Source: Glandiceps talaboti
Lineage: Eukaryota; Hemichordata; Enteropneusta; Spengelidae
Direction of reading: 5' to 3'
Length of the DNA stretch: 64,000 nt
NCBI RefSeq assembly: GCF_964340395.1
Contig: NC_135560.1
Span: 22,881,675 to 22,945,674, forward strand
The notes below the pieces were generated by a model. The model did no database searches and was not told the origin of the DNA. It saw nothing but the letters and a program-made list of their open reading frames with translations. The translations under genes and the position numbers were made by a program. Below, piece by piece: positions 13,763 to 64,000 of this stretch; position 1 is the stretch's first letter, and each line of letters opens with the position of its first letter.

Positions 13763-14092
13763 AAATAGCGCTTACCCACACTCTGAGTCGCTCACACTGC
13801 TCTTTACAATTCATCCCCGACATGGACCTACAGTACCGCAAAGAACCTTTATACCCTCCTCAACTCTCTTGGGAGCGTGTAATCCATTGCAGACGCCCTC
13901 TTTATAAATACATACGAGTAAAACTTGAAAACTCTATCCTACCAGATTCCCGATTGTACTGCTATGTTGACTGGTCACAATCGCGGTTCAAATCTTTCAA
14001 GTCCAAGAACTTTAACCATTCAAAAAAAGCGATAGCGGTGAGGCTCGAACCTTCAGTTCCCAAACGGCCACTCTAACCGTTTGACAATCAAT
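13763..14092 (-). mobile_element. tRNA-derived SINE (family 1), minus strand
   Basis: The reverse complement has the family-1 order: tRNA-like head with B-box region GGTTCGAGCCTC at the right, body with CAATGGATTACACGCTCCC, and the AAGCGCTATTTA tail at the left. Confidence 0.75.
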
Positions 14093-14696
14093 ACTCCTTA
14101 ATACAATATATGAGAACTACGTATATTGACATTACGAAATCTCAATCCGAGATCGTATGTTTGACATGGAGTTATAACCACAAAAAATTCTCCCATCAAT
14201 AAGATGACATCGTCCTATACATATATTTGCAACATCAAATTAACATCAGAAGAAAGAGTTACTTACATGTACATTGTATTAATAACTCGTTCACGTCTGG
14301 CGTTTTTGTATTGTCTTTTATTGTATATGTCGGGAATTTGTCGGAAAAAGCCGAGGACGACAGTCAAGTAAACCGATTTCCTTGGTCCATTAGCTTGGAA
14401 TCATATTTGTATTGACTTTTTGTCATATTCAAGTATCCTTCAGAAGCAATTTGGCACAGCACAGTTTGAATATTTATTCAGTAATTAAATTGCATTGGTA
14501 AACTGTGTGGAAAGTTCATATTTAGATATTATCAAAATGGCATTCTTTGCAAACGCTTGGAGGCGCTTTGGCAGTTTACCTAAGGTATAATTATAAATTG
14601 AAAATAACCTCACATGCATATGTAAACACAATAAAAGCACGGTCACATACAGTACAAATAACATGACATGACGTTACACTCAGACACACACACGCA

Positions 14697-14816
14697 CATA
14701 CATACATACATACATACATACATACATACATACATACATACATACATACATACAAAACGAGCACATATGTATACTACACACGTCACACACCTCTCACTTA
14801 TATACTCACACGAAAA

Positions 14817-14858
<42 letters not shown>
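14697..14858. repeat. (CATA)n and (CA)n microsatellites
   Basis: A CATA array (14697-14754) and a CA array (about 14814-14858) are separated by about 60 bp of unique sequence. Confidence 0.9.
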
Positions 14859-14859
<1 letters not shown>

Positions 14860-17261
14860 TCCTATCTACATCTAATATATTATACATATTACACATGTAT
14901 ACATACAGAAACGGAATGTGTAAATTCTATTACAATGTTGAATGTACGACAAATAGTCCTGCAAACAAACCAAATACGTCATAACAACACAGGAAATACG
15001 AGCGGACAAATCCAGCAATGAAAAGCTTGCCTATTTGCGTTCTTATGCCTCAATCCAAGTTGTGAAATATTAATGATAGAAGCTTATCTGAGATTTGGAA
15101 GCAAAGAAATCTAGGCATTGCATATACGTCACTGAATGAATACATAGTAAGAAGTTATGAGATCCAAGTAATTACTGGTTGTTAATATCTCGGGCTGAAT
15201 CCATTGACTGACAAATCCCACTCCTTTCTAGTCTACTAAAAAGTAAAACATTTATCAATATAAACAGACTCAGTAACAATTCCTATCTTGAATAATTAAA
15301 ATTCAATTTCATAGAGTATGTTCAATTAATGACTTCTCAACAATGGAGAATGGTATTAAAAAGGGAAATAATCAGTAAAATTACTGTAAGAGTATCTAGA
15401 TAGCTCGCACTCAATCCATCAAAGTATAATTAAAATTGTCTATCTAAACCCCATGGGTGTTGCTGACAGCGGTGCATGGAATCAGACCGCCATGATCATG
15501 ATGATGAGTGTCGTAGTCTATCCCATTCCCTGGAGGTACGAAATCCAGCTATGATTGGTGCGCCTGTCAATCAAACGAGTACTGGTTTAAGGGGATGAGT
15601 CAGATCTTTAAATTTTTGATGCCAGTACAACCACGATATTTTACGTCAAACCCGGATGAAGACTGAAGCTTGCAGGATAAAACGTTTGTGTGATTATTGA
15701 CAAAATAAAGACACGAGAGCATAGCTTGAAACAGGGAGAGGTCAGAGAACAGTGGTATAGGGAGCAGTTTAGAGGAAAATGGAAGACCGGAGAACGATAC
15801 AAAATTACTGTTAGCGAAACAATCAGAAACATTTCACTTAGTATTAATGGTATCTGACGAAAAACATTGCAATAAATAGATGGCGAATGTCAGTTCATTT
15901 GTTACATTTACCTCAAAACTGTTTACAATTGTCGTTCACCAATGGTATGAAGAAGGATCACATCGTGAGCCATACTCGACATGTTCATTTAGAGGGTAAA
16001 TACACGGAACATGTATTACTGAGTTTATCTCTCCAATTACAACCAAGTACATACGTCATAAAATTGTCAGAGATACACATATTGATGCTTTGTGTAATTT
16101 CAACCATTCGAGTAAGACTTAACGCCATTATGATGCGATTTGGAATTCACACGCGACGAAGGAAAAGTCTTCAAAAATATAACACAAATATCAAAACATA
16201 CAATTGAGAATATTCCATGGTACCAGGTTGTTATAAAGATATATACTTATATGATTATATCATGATGAGAAGCAGCTGCTGTATTCTGGAGATATACTCT
16301 AATAGGATAACAGATCTCTTATCATGAAACCCCTATAATCGCATTCATAAGTCGTCAATCGTAAATGATAGTTCATCATTCCGACAGAAGCTACACCTAA
16401 CGTTTAATTTGACACGACTATTGCTATCTCCCCGAGCCCTACAGACATCACCAAATGGTCAAAATTTTATCTCGTTGAATTTTGCTCGTTATTTGCGCAT
16501 TAACAATATGTCCGTCGCCGTCCTTTGTCGACAGACCGAACGACTCAACAAATATTGCATTTGTTTTCAATTTGTGGGCTTCTTTTCTTAACTTGCACGG
16601 CATCATTAATTATGTAGATAGCATATTAAATATGTATGAAATAGACCGTATCGAATGAGTTTTTGTTTAGATTTGCGTAATTAATAAAATATCGATCATG
16701 GAAATAAAGCTAACAAGATGAAAAGTATACATCAATCGCGAGAATTTATTTACTAGATTTGATAAATTATTCATATACACATTTGAAATATGCAAGACTT
16801 AACCATCCATTTCAAGTATTATATTTTTTATAATGTGATTATCCTCTTTATAGGATTAATTCTTCGAAATTGATATGTTTATGTCAACACTCTGTATTGC
16901 AAGTGTGATTGTATTGTTGGATAGACTATTTGGGGTTTTTTACACTCTGCATAACATATGTTATATAAAAATATGAAAATTACAACAAGAAATAAGAATA
17001 AAAAAATTACCAATTAATAAACTATGAGGGCATTGCCTTTGCAGTCTATGTTTTCACTAACAGTTCACTTCCGGTTCCGCTAATTTCGTAGACTGAATTA
17101 TCCGTTTATATACGTGTAATTACCACAACCTCCAACCACCGTGGTTAGCTAGTAGCCATGGTTACATTAGCATAGACAACGACGGATCTCTCAGTCTAAT
17201 AATAATTCCGCTGTTGTTTACCATCAAGACTGATAAAGATAGTTATAAAAACAGATTGACA

Positions 17262-17373
17262 CAGAACCAATATTGTATACAAAAAACAAACTGGTACAGA
17301 ACCAGAATTATGTACAAAAAACCTGGTACAGAACCAGAATTATGTACAAAAAAAACTGGTACAGAACCAGAAT

Positions 17374-17406
<33 letters not shown>

Positions 17407-17650
17407 CTGGTACAGAACCAGAATTATGTACAAAAAACAAACTGGTACAGAACCAAAATTATGTACAAAAAAACTGGTACAGAACCAGAATTGTGTACAA
17501 AAAACTGGATTGTTTACAAAAAAAACCTGGTACAGAACCAGAATTATGTACAAAAAATCAAACTGGTACAGAACCAGAATTATGTACAAGAAACAAACAG
17601 ACACCGAACCAGAATTATGTACAAAAAACAAACTGGTTCAGAACCAGTGT
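17262..17650. repeat. VNTR with hairpin-forming unit (about 31-37 bp)
   Basis: About eleven units share CTGGTACAGAACCAG followed by AATTATGTAC and a variable A run. The core is an inverted repeat (CTGGT/ACCAG). One interruption is a poly-A stretch of about 27 nt near 17380-17406. The 161-residue frame across it is a by-product of the repeat. Confidence 0.85.
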
Positions 17651-18744
17651 GATTGCGCAGAACTTTAGTATTATGTACAACATGAATACCATTAAATGAT
17701 ATCTAAATAATTTATGAAGTCTTGCAATGAAACATAATCAATCACACATTTAAATAACTCGCATATTTGATGTCTAGCGTCACATATTCTTTAAATCTGT
17801 ATACAACATCCGTTCAAGCCTTTATCAAAGTTTATCCAGTCATACTAACATCTAGTAATTATAAGTACATGTAATACCACTGAATGTTGATCTAAAGTCA
17901 AATCCCTCGCAACATTGTGGCTTAGTAACGGAGTGATTACAGTTTTTTTATACAAAATCACTCAAAATGAACAGCTAACCACAATTGTTAATCCTCTTCA
18001 TTGTTTATGTGATTACATTTTTCGATACAACCTTATATATTATCCTATGACGATTTTAGTAATTAAATTATTAATATGTGCAATGAACAAGTATCGTGGT
18101 ATGAACTACAGAGGGCGCAATACTATGAACAGGTAAAATCTGTTGAACTTGAATTACTGCAATGCTGTCAGTTTTGACATGTTTTACATGTCTTATTGAT
18201 GGACAAAAATAATTGAAGTATGACAACGTGAAAGAAATATTGGAGATATGACTATATATCTAAAAATGTGAACCATGGCCAACTGTACCTCCCGACTAGT
18301 TTACACAACTACTACACAGGGACACCACTAAAAACTGAAACATTCCAGGGACATTATAATTAATTTTACCTCTTATAAATAGTCAAGTAAGTTATCCCAT
18401 CCCTTTCCTTAATCACACGTGGCTTTATTTGAATGATAAATAACTTTGCTACTAGTATCTTGGCTGATTGCAGGCGTCTCTGTTAAAAACAACACTAATG
18501 GGGTATCTTACTGTGCAGGTTGAGGGCGTTGTACACAATCGTACGACAGGGTGAGAGGCGAGAAATGAGGATGATTTAATGCAAAATGCCACATGGATTG
18601 ATGGTATCTGTGGTAAAGCAAAGACTAACTTGACACGACATTGACAGACATATGTGATAAAACCATCGATTGAGTGGTTTAATTGTCATAGATTTATCAA
18701 TAGTAATAACACATGTGTATGCACGTACCTCGTCGGATACGTAC

Positions 18745-18748
<4 letters not shown>

Positions 18749-18776
<28 letters not shown>

Positions 18777-18860
18777 TGTGTGTGTATGTATGTATGTATG
18801 TATGTATGTATGTATGTATGTATGTATGTATGTATGTATGTATGTATGTATGTGTATGTA

Positions 18861-18891
<31 letters not shown>

Positions 18892-19234
18892 ATGTATGTG
18901 TGTGTATGTATGTATGTATTTATGTATGTATGTATGTATGTATGTATGTATGTGTGTGTGTATGTATGTGTGTGTATGTATGTATGTATGTATGTATGTA
19001 TGTATGTATGTATGTATGTATGTATGTATGCATGCATGTATGTATGTATGTATGTGTGTGTGTATGTATGTATGTATGTATGTATGTATGTATGTATGTA
19101 TGTATGTATGTGTGTGTATGTGTGTGTGTGTATGTATGTATGTATGTATGTATGTATGTATGTATGTATGTATGTATGTATGTATGTATGTATGTATGTA
19201 TGTATGTATGTATGTATGTACGTATGTATGTATG
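18749..19234. repeat. Long (TGTA)n microsatellite with (TG)n patches
   Basis: About 486 bp of TGTA with scattered TG interruptions, the longest simple array in the window. Four-frame open reading results from the 4-bp period and is not coding. Confidence 0.97.
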
Positions 19235-19267
19235 ACATTAATACACGACATGAGTGTCGTCTATGTG

Positions 19268-19480
19268 TTGTTTAGTTCTTCCTATCAGATGTACAGCCAT
19301 TACAGATTGGAAGAATAGTTTTATATTGTCTTTTTAAGTTGATGTCAGTTTCCGCATCCACTATTTCTTGCGCGACTTCAGAATTTTCGCGATTTTATTA
19401 GTATTTTTCTTGAAAACGTAAAAAAGTTTAGGGTCGGCTTGAAAAACTAGGCGGGGTTGGGTAACCGGAACCAAACAACT
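19268..19480 (+). mobile_element. Small inverted-repeat element (MITE-like), copy C, 5'-truncated
   Basis: This matches the right two-thirds of copy A, from CTTCCTATCAGATGTACAGC to the terminal GGTAACCGGAACCAAACAA. The left end is missing next to the TGTA array. Confidence 0.65.
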
Positions 19481-19715
19481 TTTTTTAGTTAGTCTTAATG
19501 TAATATGCATAAAATGATATACTGTTACAATGAAATGTGTAGCGATTCTTTGAAGCTTAGGTGAAATAATGGCATTTCAAACAACGAAGTTTACAGATTA
19601 CAAATTATATTACATGAAAATTATATTAAATTAAATTAAATCACCTCAGAAAATGAGATTAATTGAACTAAGCTCGCGTCAAACTAAATCAAACTCACAT
19701 CAGGTAATCTTTTAT

Positions 19716-19768
19716 CATGTCATGTCATGTCATGTCATGTCATGTCATGTCATGTCATGTCATGTCAG
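19716..19768. repeat. (CATGT)n microsatellite
   Basis: About ten units of the pentanucleotide CATGT. Confidence 0.9.
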
Positions 19769-20394
19769 ATCAGATGATTGAGATCAGGTTGATCACGTCA
19801 GTTTCCAAATCTGATCATCCACAGTCCATATGTTCATGTTAAAATGTATCTCTGATAGGAACCCGAGAAGACTAACTATGCTCAACTTGCATCAATACAA
19901 GTACTTGCCCAGGTCAAAGTTCATGGCAACGGATATATATCTCTAATTGTAAAGGCTAGATGAATTCTGTCTGTCAGCCGTTGTTGTAATGACTACAACT
20001 TAAGGTCATGACTAAGGCCGGCTGAGATCCGTGGCAAGCTGTATTTGCTTTATCGTTGCAAGTCCAGATTGGTAACAGGTTACATAGTCTAGCTAACGAG
20101 GGAGAAATTAAAACATCAGCTAAGCCGTGGTAGTCTCCCCAGGCAGCGCGTTGTTCACATGCCAGGAGACCAACTCCGATAAATAGAAGAATTTTCAAAA
20201 GGGGTTTTAGTTTTCGACGCCAACGCACGCGACACTTTATCACGTATTATAAGTAGTACGCTATTGACGCTCCTAGTAGCCGAGATCAGAGGAATAGTCT
20301 GTCGTTTTAGGAACACGTTATTTCTTTTTGGCCTCAGAATATACATATGTAGAAAGAAAGTTTGCTGTATAAACTTGTCATGGCATATTGTCAT

Positions 20395-36112
<15,718 letters not shown>

Positions 36113-36582
36113 CTTAGATATTTACTAGTAACTCATCTATATACTTAAACTGGTGGCAGGGCGATCTGCTACTCACCCACTCCTGGAACATCCACTGAAG
36201 ATACAGCCGTTTGTTTGGGGAAACGAAGAGACAAGAAGGGCACCACCAACGATTGTATCTTTCAGTCTATGATCCGAAAGAACTTGAAGATTAGTAAATG
36301 TGAAATAACAAAGCTTATTTTGTTTGAAATTTGATATATACAAGTATAAACGAAGTCTGGTTTTTTCAGACTACTTTTATCAAGTACATTTGAAAATGAA
36401 AAAGTCAGCTTCTATATTAACAGTTACAATTCCTTTGACAGGAGCTATGTCGCCAAGTTGTGTCTGAGTGCAGTTTCCGATATAGGATTTGAAGCTCCAG
36501 CATCGAGTCAGACATAATACATGTGGTATCCTATACTTCAGTACAACATTATCAAAATAGAAATAATTGCTAGCTAAGTGCT

Positions 36583-36588
36583 AATAAA
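36583..36588 (+). terminator. Candidate CCBE1 polyadenylation signal (proximal)
   Basis: AATAAA lies 471 nt after the stop codon. A second AATAAA is at 37721-37726. Either or both could be used, and sequence alone cannot decide. Confidence 0.4.
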
Positions 36589-37248
36589 TATATTTATATA
36601 CACAATAGCAATAGTTTGGCTCTCTCATTTCATGATGTTGTTATTTGTCTATAAGGGCCGACAACTTAATAACTTATGGTGACAGCAATATCTGCTATAT
36701 TCACGTTAGAAAATTCAAGTGTACCTTCTTCTATATGTGTTAATTACTCGCAGGTAGTTAGGTGTGTTAATGATTCGTGATTCAGATTCATTCCCTTGAT
36801 AACAAAACATCTGAGATGTTTAATATGAATAGGACAATTGATGTTTAGATTCGATACACCACCGTAAATACCGTAACAACACATTAACTTTAGAATTCAC
36901 AACTTTTATACGACTTTTTATTCATCACTGTTGACCTTAAAACTGTCAGTTTCCCATTTTATTGTATTATACCTCGTAAATGCCTATTCCAAAAATCTAG
37001 ACAATGAGATTTCCAATCGCGATCGAGCACCATCAACATAATACGAACATACCCGACATGGTACGAACATACACGAGTTCTGTTTGAGTAGTAGACGATT
37101 TGACTGGCCAATTCAGTAGACTACTGTACGTAACAATCAAAATGAGAATATTTATATTTACCTTCAAGTTCTCACTAGCATTATAGACTTGTCATCTTGA
37201 CACATTTCATTTTGCAAATGTAGAGTTGCCTTTTTAATTGTAAGATTT

Positions 37249-37375
37249 CATGTATTCCCTGTGACATAACAGATCACGTGTACATGTATTCCTATGACGT
37301 AATAGATCACGTATACATGTATTCCCTATGACGTAATAGATCACGTATACATGTATTCCCTATGACGTAATAGAT
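37249..37375. repeat. 34-bp VNTR with CRE-half and CACGT sites
   Basis: Three and three-quarter units read CATGTATTCCCTATGACGTA then ATAGATCACGTATA. Each repeats a TGACGTA/TGACATA motif, and the complete units repeat a CACGT core. Confidence 0.9.
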
Positions 37376-37720
37376 GATCAAAAATGCCAGCACTGAGATT
37401 GGCCGAATCATTTTTGGTCACAGATTTTTTTTTCGAATTACATAGGGGAATATCGTGGTGTAAGAATGAGATGCATAGCTCAGCAAAATCGTAAATTTCT
37501 TGTATTTCTAGATCATATCCGTCAGCGTATATCTTTTGTAGCATTCCATCCGATTATATGTGAGATTGTATAGTTCTCCATAGATTCAACACTTACACGT
37601 AGTTCGAATTTTACATTGTTATGTTGTCTGGACTATTATTAAATGTTATTGTCAAACATTTTCTCTTTGTTTTTGAACTCCCAGTTGCTCATATATTGTA
37701 TTATTTGTGTTTGAAATTAA

Positions 37721-37726
37721 AATAAA
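37721..37726 (+). terminator. Candidate CCBE1 polyadenylation signal (distal)
   Basis: AATAAA lies 1.6 kb after the stop codon. If used, the 34-bp VNTR at 37249-37375 would fall in the 3' UTR. Confidence 0.35.
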
Positions 37727-38053
37727 CTTATGAAAGAACGGACTTCTTTACATTTGTGTACTCAATAATTATACTGAATAATTATGATTCAGAATTCATA
37801 AGATTGTGAGTTCATACCTATTAAAGTAGTTCGTTCTATTTACATAATAGTTAAAAAGTTAAATAATTAAAGCCGGTTTCATTTCAATAATGCAACATTC
37901 GTTTTCATTGATGGAAACAAGGATCGGTACTATGTATGGAAAGCACATCAGCAGAGACTTTGGGCAATTTTACTCCAGGTGATCCATGAGCACACGCCCT
38001 CTATAGGTCCTCTAGACACAGAACATGATTCAAATTATTACGGTTCCATCATC

Positions 38054-38219
<166 letters not shown>

Positions 38220-38809
38220 AACATTTGCATGTTTTTTTACCCATCATATCGATTGACTATGTATGGGTGTCAGATTCTTGTGTTGGCATATGCCCCATGT
38301 ACTCTGCGTTTTATCAAGATAGTGAAGTCGTCAGACCTTTGACGCTAACATATCTGGATATACATGTAATCATTTTGGCATACAGATCTATGTCTGGGGC
38401 CGCGGCTTTGAATCATGGGCTGATAGCTATCAAAAACTGAAATACTGAAGTAAGAGCGTCTTTATATATATGCCATGACCTTCACATCCATGTGCACAGG
38501 GGTCGAAAAAAGGAGAATATATCAACATCAACAGTTAAAGGCTCAGTTATTCAACAACCCAGTTCTTGCATTTATGTTATTTTGGGTTTTTTTCGACTAT
38601 CCAAGTATTTTTTTCAATAGCTCTGGACGTTACCATGGTTGCTGGATGGGAAAAAAGCTCAAGAGCAGGCGGAGAAAAAAAACATAGAAGCCCGTTTTAT
38701 TAGCGGGGCAAGTCATTCAGATTAACAATCAAGTGTACTGAATAGTCTCGTGTCTTTAATTTTGGCGGTTTGTGTCTTTGAGGGAAGACTTAATTATCGA
38801 TATAAGGTC

Positions 38810-38955
38810 ATGTCATGTCATGTCTTGTCAGGCAAGACAAGACAAGATAAGACAAGACAAGACAAGGCAAGACAAGACAAGACAAGACAAGGCAAGACAG
38901 GACAGGACAGGACAGGACAGGACAAGGCCAAGGCCAAGACAAGACAAGATAAGAT
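38810..38955. repeat. (CATGT)n then (GACAA)n cryptic pentanucleotide repeat
   Basis: A short CATGT run leads into GACAA units with GGACA and AGGCC variants. Confidence 0.85.
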
Positions 38956-39270
38956 GATATAAGATGAAATAAGGGAGCCTTCAGTATTTACAGGGGGCGG
39001 AGGAAATCACACATTAAGTAAAACATGACCCATTCGCCATTCTCCGTTTGTAAAAGGTGACCCTCCCCTTTGTCCCATTTTGTAAAATGACAATTGCATA
39101 TACTCAAACGTTAATCAATCTTCCCATTATATGTATACAATACAGACTCTGTATTAGAAAGCGACATCAGAAAATTAGTTGAGTTTCTCTCCCTAAACAT
39201 TGCATAGTAACATTTCTTTCTGATTTGAAATTTAGGCTTGCATCGTTTTTCTCCTTCTCAATCATTTAAA

Positions 39271-39356
39271 TAGTCTAGTTCCTGACAGGGACCGTATTAC
39301 GTGTGTATTTCATCACTATCCTGGGATAGTGATGGTCCCTGCCAGGAACTAGACTA
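39271..39356. mobile_element. 86-bp palindromic MITE with perfect 9-bp target duplication
   Basis: The ends read TAGTCTAGTTCCTGACAGGG and its inverted copy (one mismatch), and an inner palindrome ATCACTATC/GATAGTGAT closes the hairpin. TCATTTAAA flanks both sides exactly (39262-39270 and 39357-39365). A 9-bp duplication fits a Mutator-type transposase, which is inference. It lies 517 bp upstream of the FOCAD start codon. Confidence 0.85.
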
Positions 39357-39620
39357 TCATTTAAACAACTGCACCTAGCCACGCGCCAGTGTGTGCATGC
39401 ATGAACGTATGTTTGGAGTCGAATCTCTAGATGAATAGCAGACTATACAATAGTTTGAATACATATCTCTTTTGAGATAATAAACGGAATCCGATATCCG
39501 CACCATTCTCACATGTCATTCTCACCACATGCAGACGATCTGGCAGACGATACTACTCGGACAAGTCACCACGCCCTCTACGTCATAGTCATTTTGAGGG
39601 AATCCTTTCACATGACAATG

Positions 39621-39628
39621 TGACGTCA
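39621..39628. promoter_or_regulatory. CRE palindrome upstream of FOCAD
   Basis: TGACGTCA lies 245 bp before the FOCAD ATG, within a stretch of short inverted repeats (GCCCTCTACGTCA against TGACGTCAGAGGGC). It could be a promoter element. No TATA box is evident. Confidence 0.35.
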
Positions 39629-39872
39629 GAGGGCATTCCTCAAAATGGAGTTCTCCATAGTGTGACAACGTGGTGTGGCGGAGTCGTCTCGTTACAATGC
39701 CTACCTGATATACGTTTACTGCATCAGTTGCTACTAGGATAAATTTGGCTGTATGGGGTAAAAATTATTAACTTGGTATGACAAATCTTTCTGTGAAATA
39801 TATTATTGTAATGGAAATGAAGAAATTGTCAGTGACAAATTTGTAGATCAATAACTTGGCCTAACCTTCAAA

Positions 39873-63773
<23,901 letters not shown>

Positions 63774-64000
63774 GTGAGTTGAAAAAGTTTGACATTTCAA
63801 TGAAGGCACACACTACTCCATTTCAATAACTAATTGCTAGCATAATTAGCTTTGTTAGTTATTATTTGTCATATTTAACCCCGACCTTGATGTATAAAAT
63901 CAGGGTAAAAACCGACATAGTAACTGTGCTTTCATGCCAAAAACATCGTATTTGAGCTGAAACTGCATTGTTGCCATATGAACTGATAATATAGTGTTAT

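Noticed and set aside
18654-19318. Overlapping frames of about 200 codons on both strands
   Set aside because: They are produced by the TGTA repeat, whose 4-bp period gives no stops in several frames. The same applies to frames over 35141-35606, 34290-34772, 38025-38440, 62197-62514, 12469-12925 and 28151-28520.

Overview
The window is animal nuclear DNA. Its coding sequence is split into short exons with GT-AG introns, AT-rich introns carry SINE, LINE and MITE remnants, and microsatellites are long and abundant. Two genes are recognisable, both on the + strand, and both belong to families shared between vertebrates and many marine invertebrates. The repeat spectrum (tRNA-derived SINEs, a Penelope-type relic, TA-flanked foldback elements) fits a marine invertebrate bilaterian, possibly a spiralian or an invertebrate deuterostome. 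The sequence alone does not fix the species.

Layout: (1) 1-20394 has no gene I can support. It holds microsatellites, a foldback element with a complete hammerhead-ribozyme core (697-826), SINEs, and three copies of one small inverted-repeat element. (2) 20395-36112 is an orthologue of CCBE1 (collagen and calcium-binding EGF domain protein 1): ten exons joining in consistent phase to a 496-residue secreted protein (signal peptide, Cys-rich region, EGF, calcium-binding EGF, two collagen-like blocks, conserved C-terminal segment, acidic tail). (3) 36113-39872 is intergenic and contains a 34-bp VNTR, two long simple repeats and an 86-bp palindromic MITE with a perfect 9-bp target duplication. 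(4) 39873-63773 is the 5' part of focadhesin (FOCAD): 26 exons, 1476 codons, open at the right edge, so the C-terminal part lies outside the window.

The most unusual feature is in FOCAD. At four exons (2, 6, 9 and 19) a short segment spanning an exon-intron boundary has been tandemly duplicated, creating extra AGGT-containing splice sites beside the real ones. At exon 19 the unit is repeated nine times. At exon 9 the second copy has been split by an inverted-repeat element. The FOCAD introns also carry several clean VNTRs (29, 46, 65 and 72 bp), a cluster of six ATGCAAAT octamers, LINE reverse-transcriptase C-terminal relics, and a 1.79-kb foldback transposon inserted with a TA duplication into an older SINE.

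The two genes are not known to work together. CCBE1 is an extracellular matrix protein, known in vertebrates for promoting VEGF-C processing. FOCAD is a large intracellular protein linked to focal adhesions and to SKI-complex stability. Their adjacency is recorded only as local gene order.
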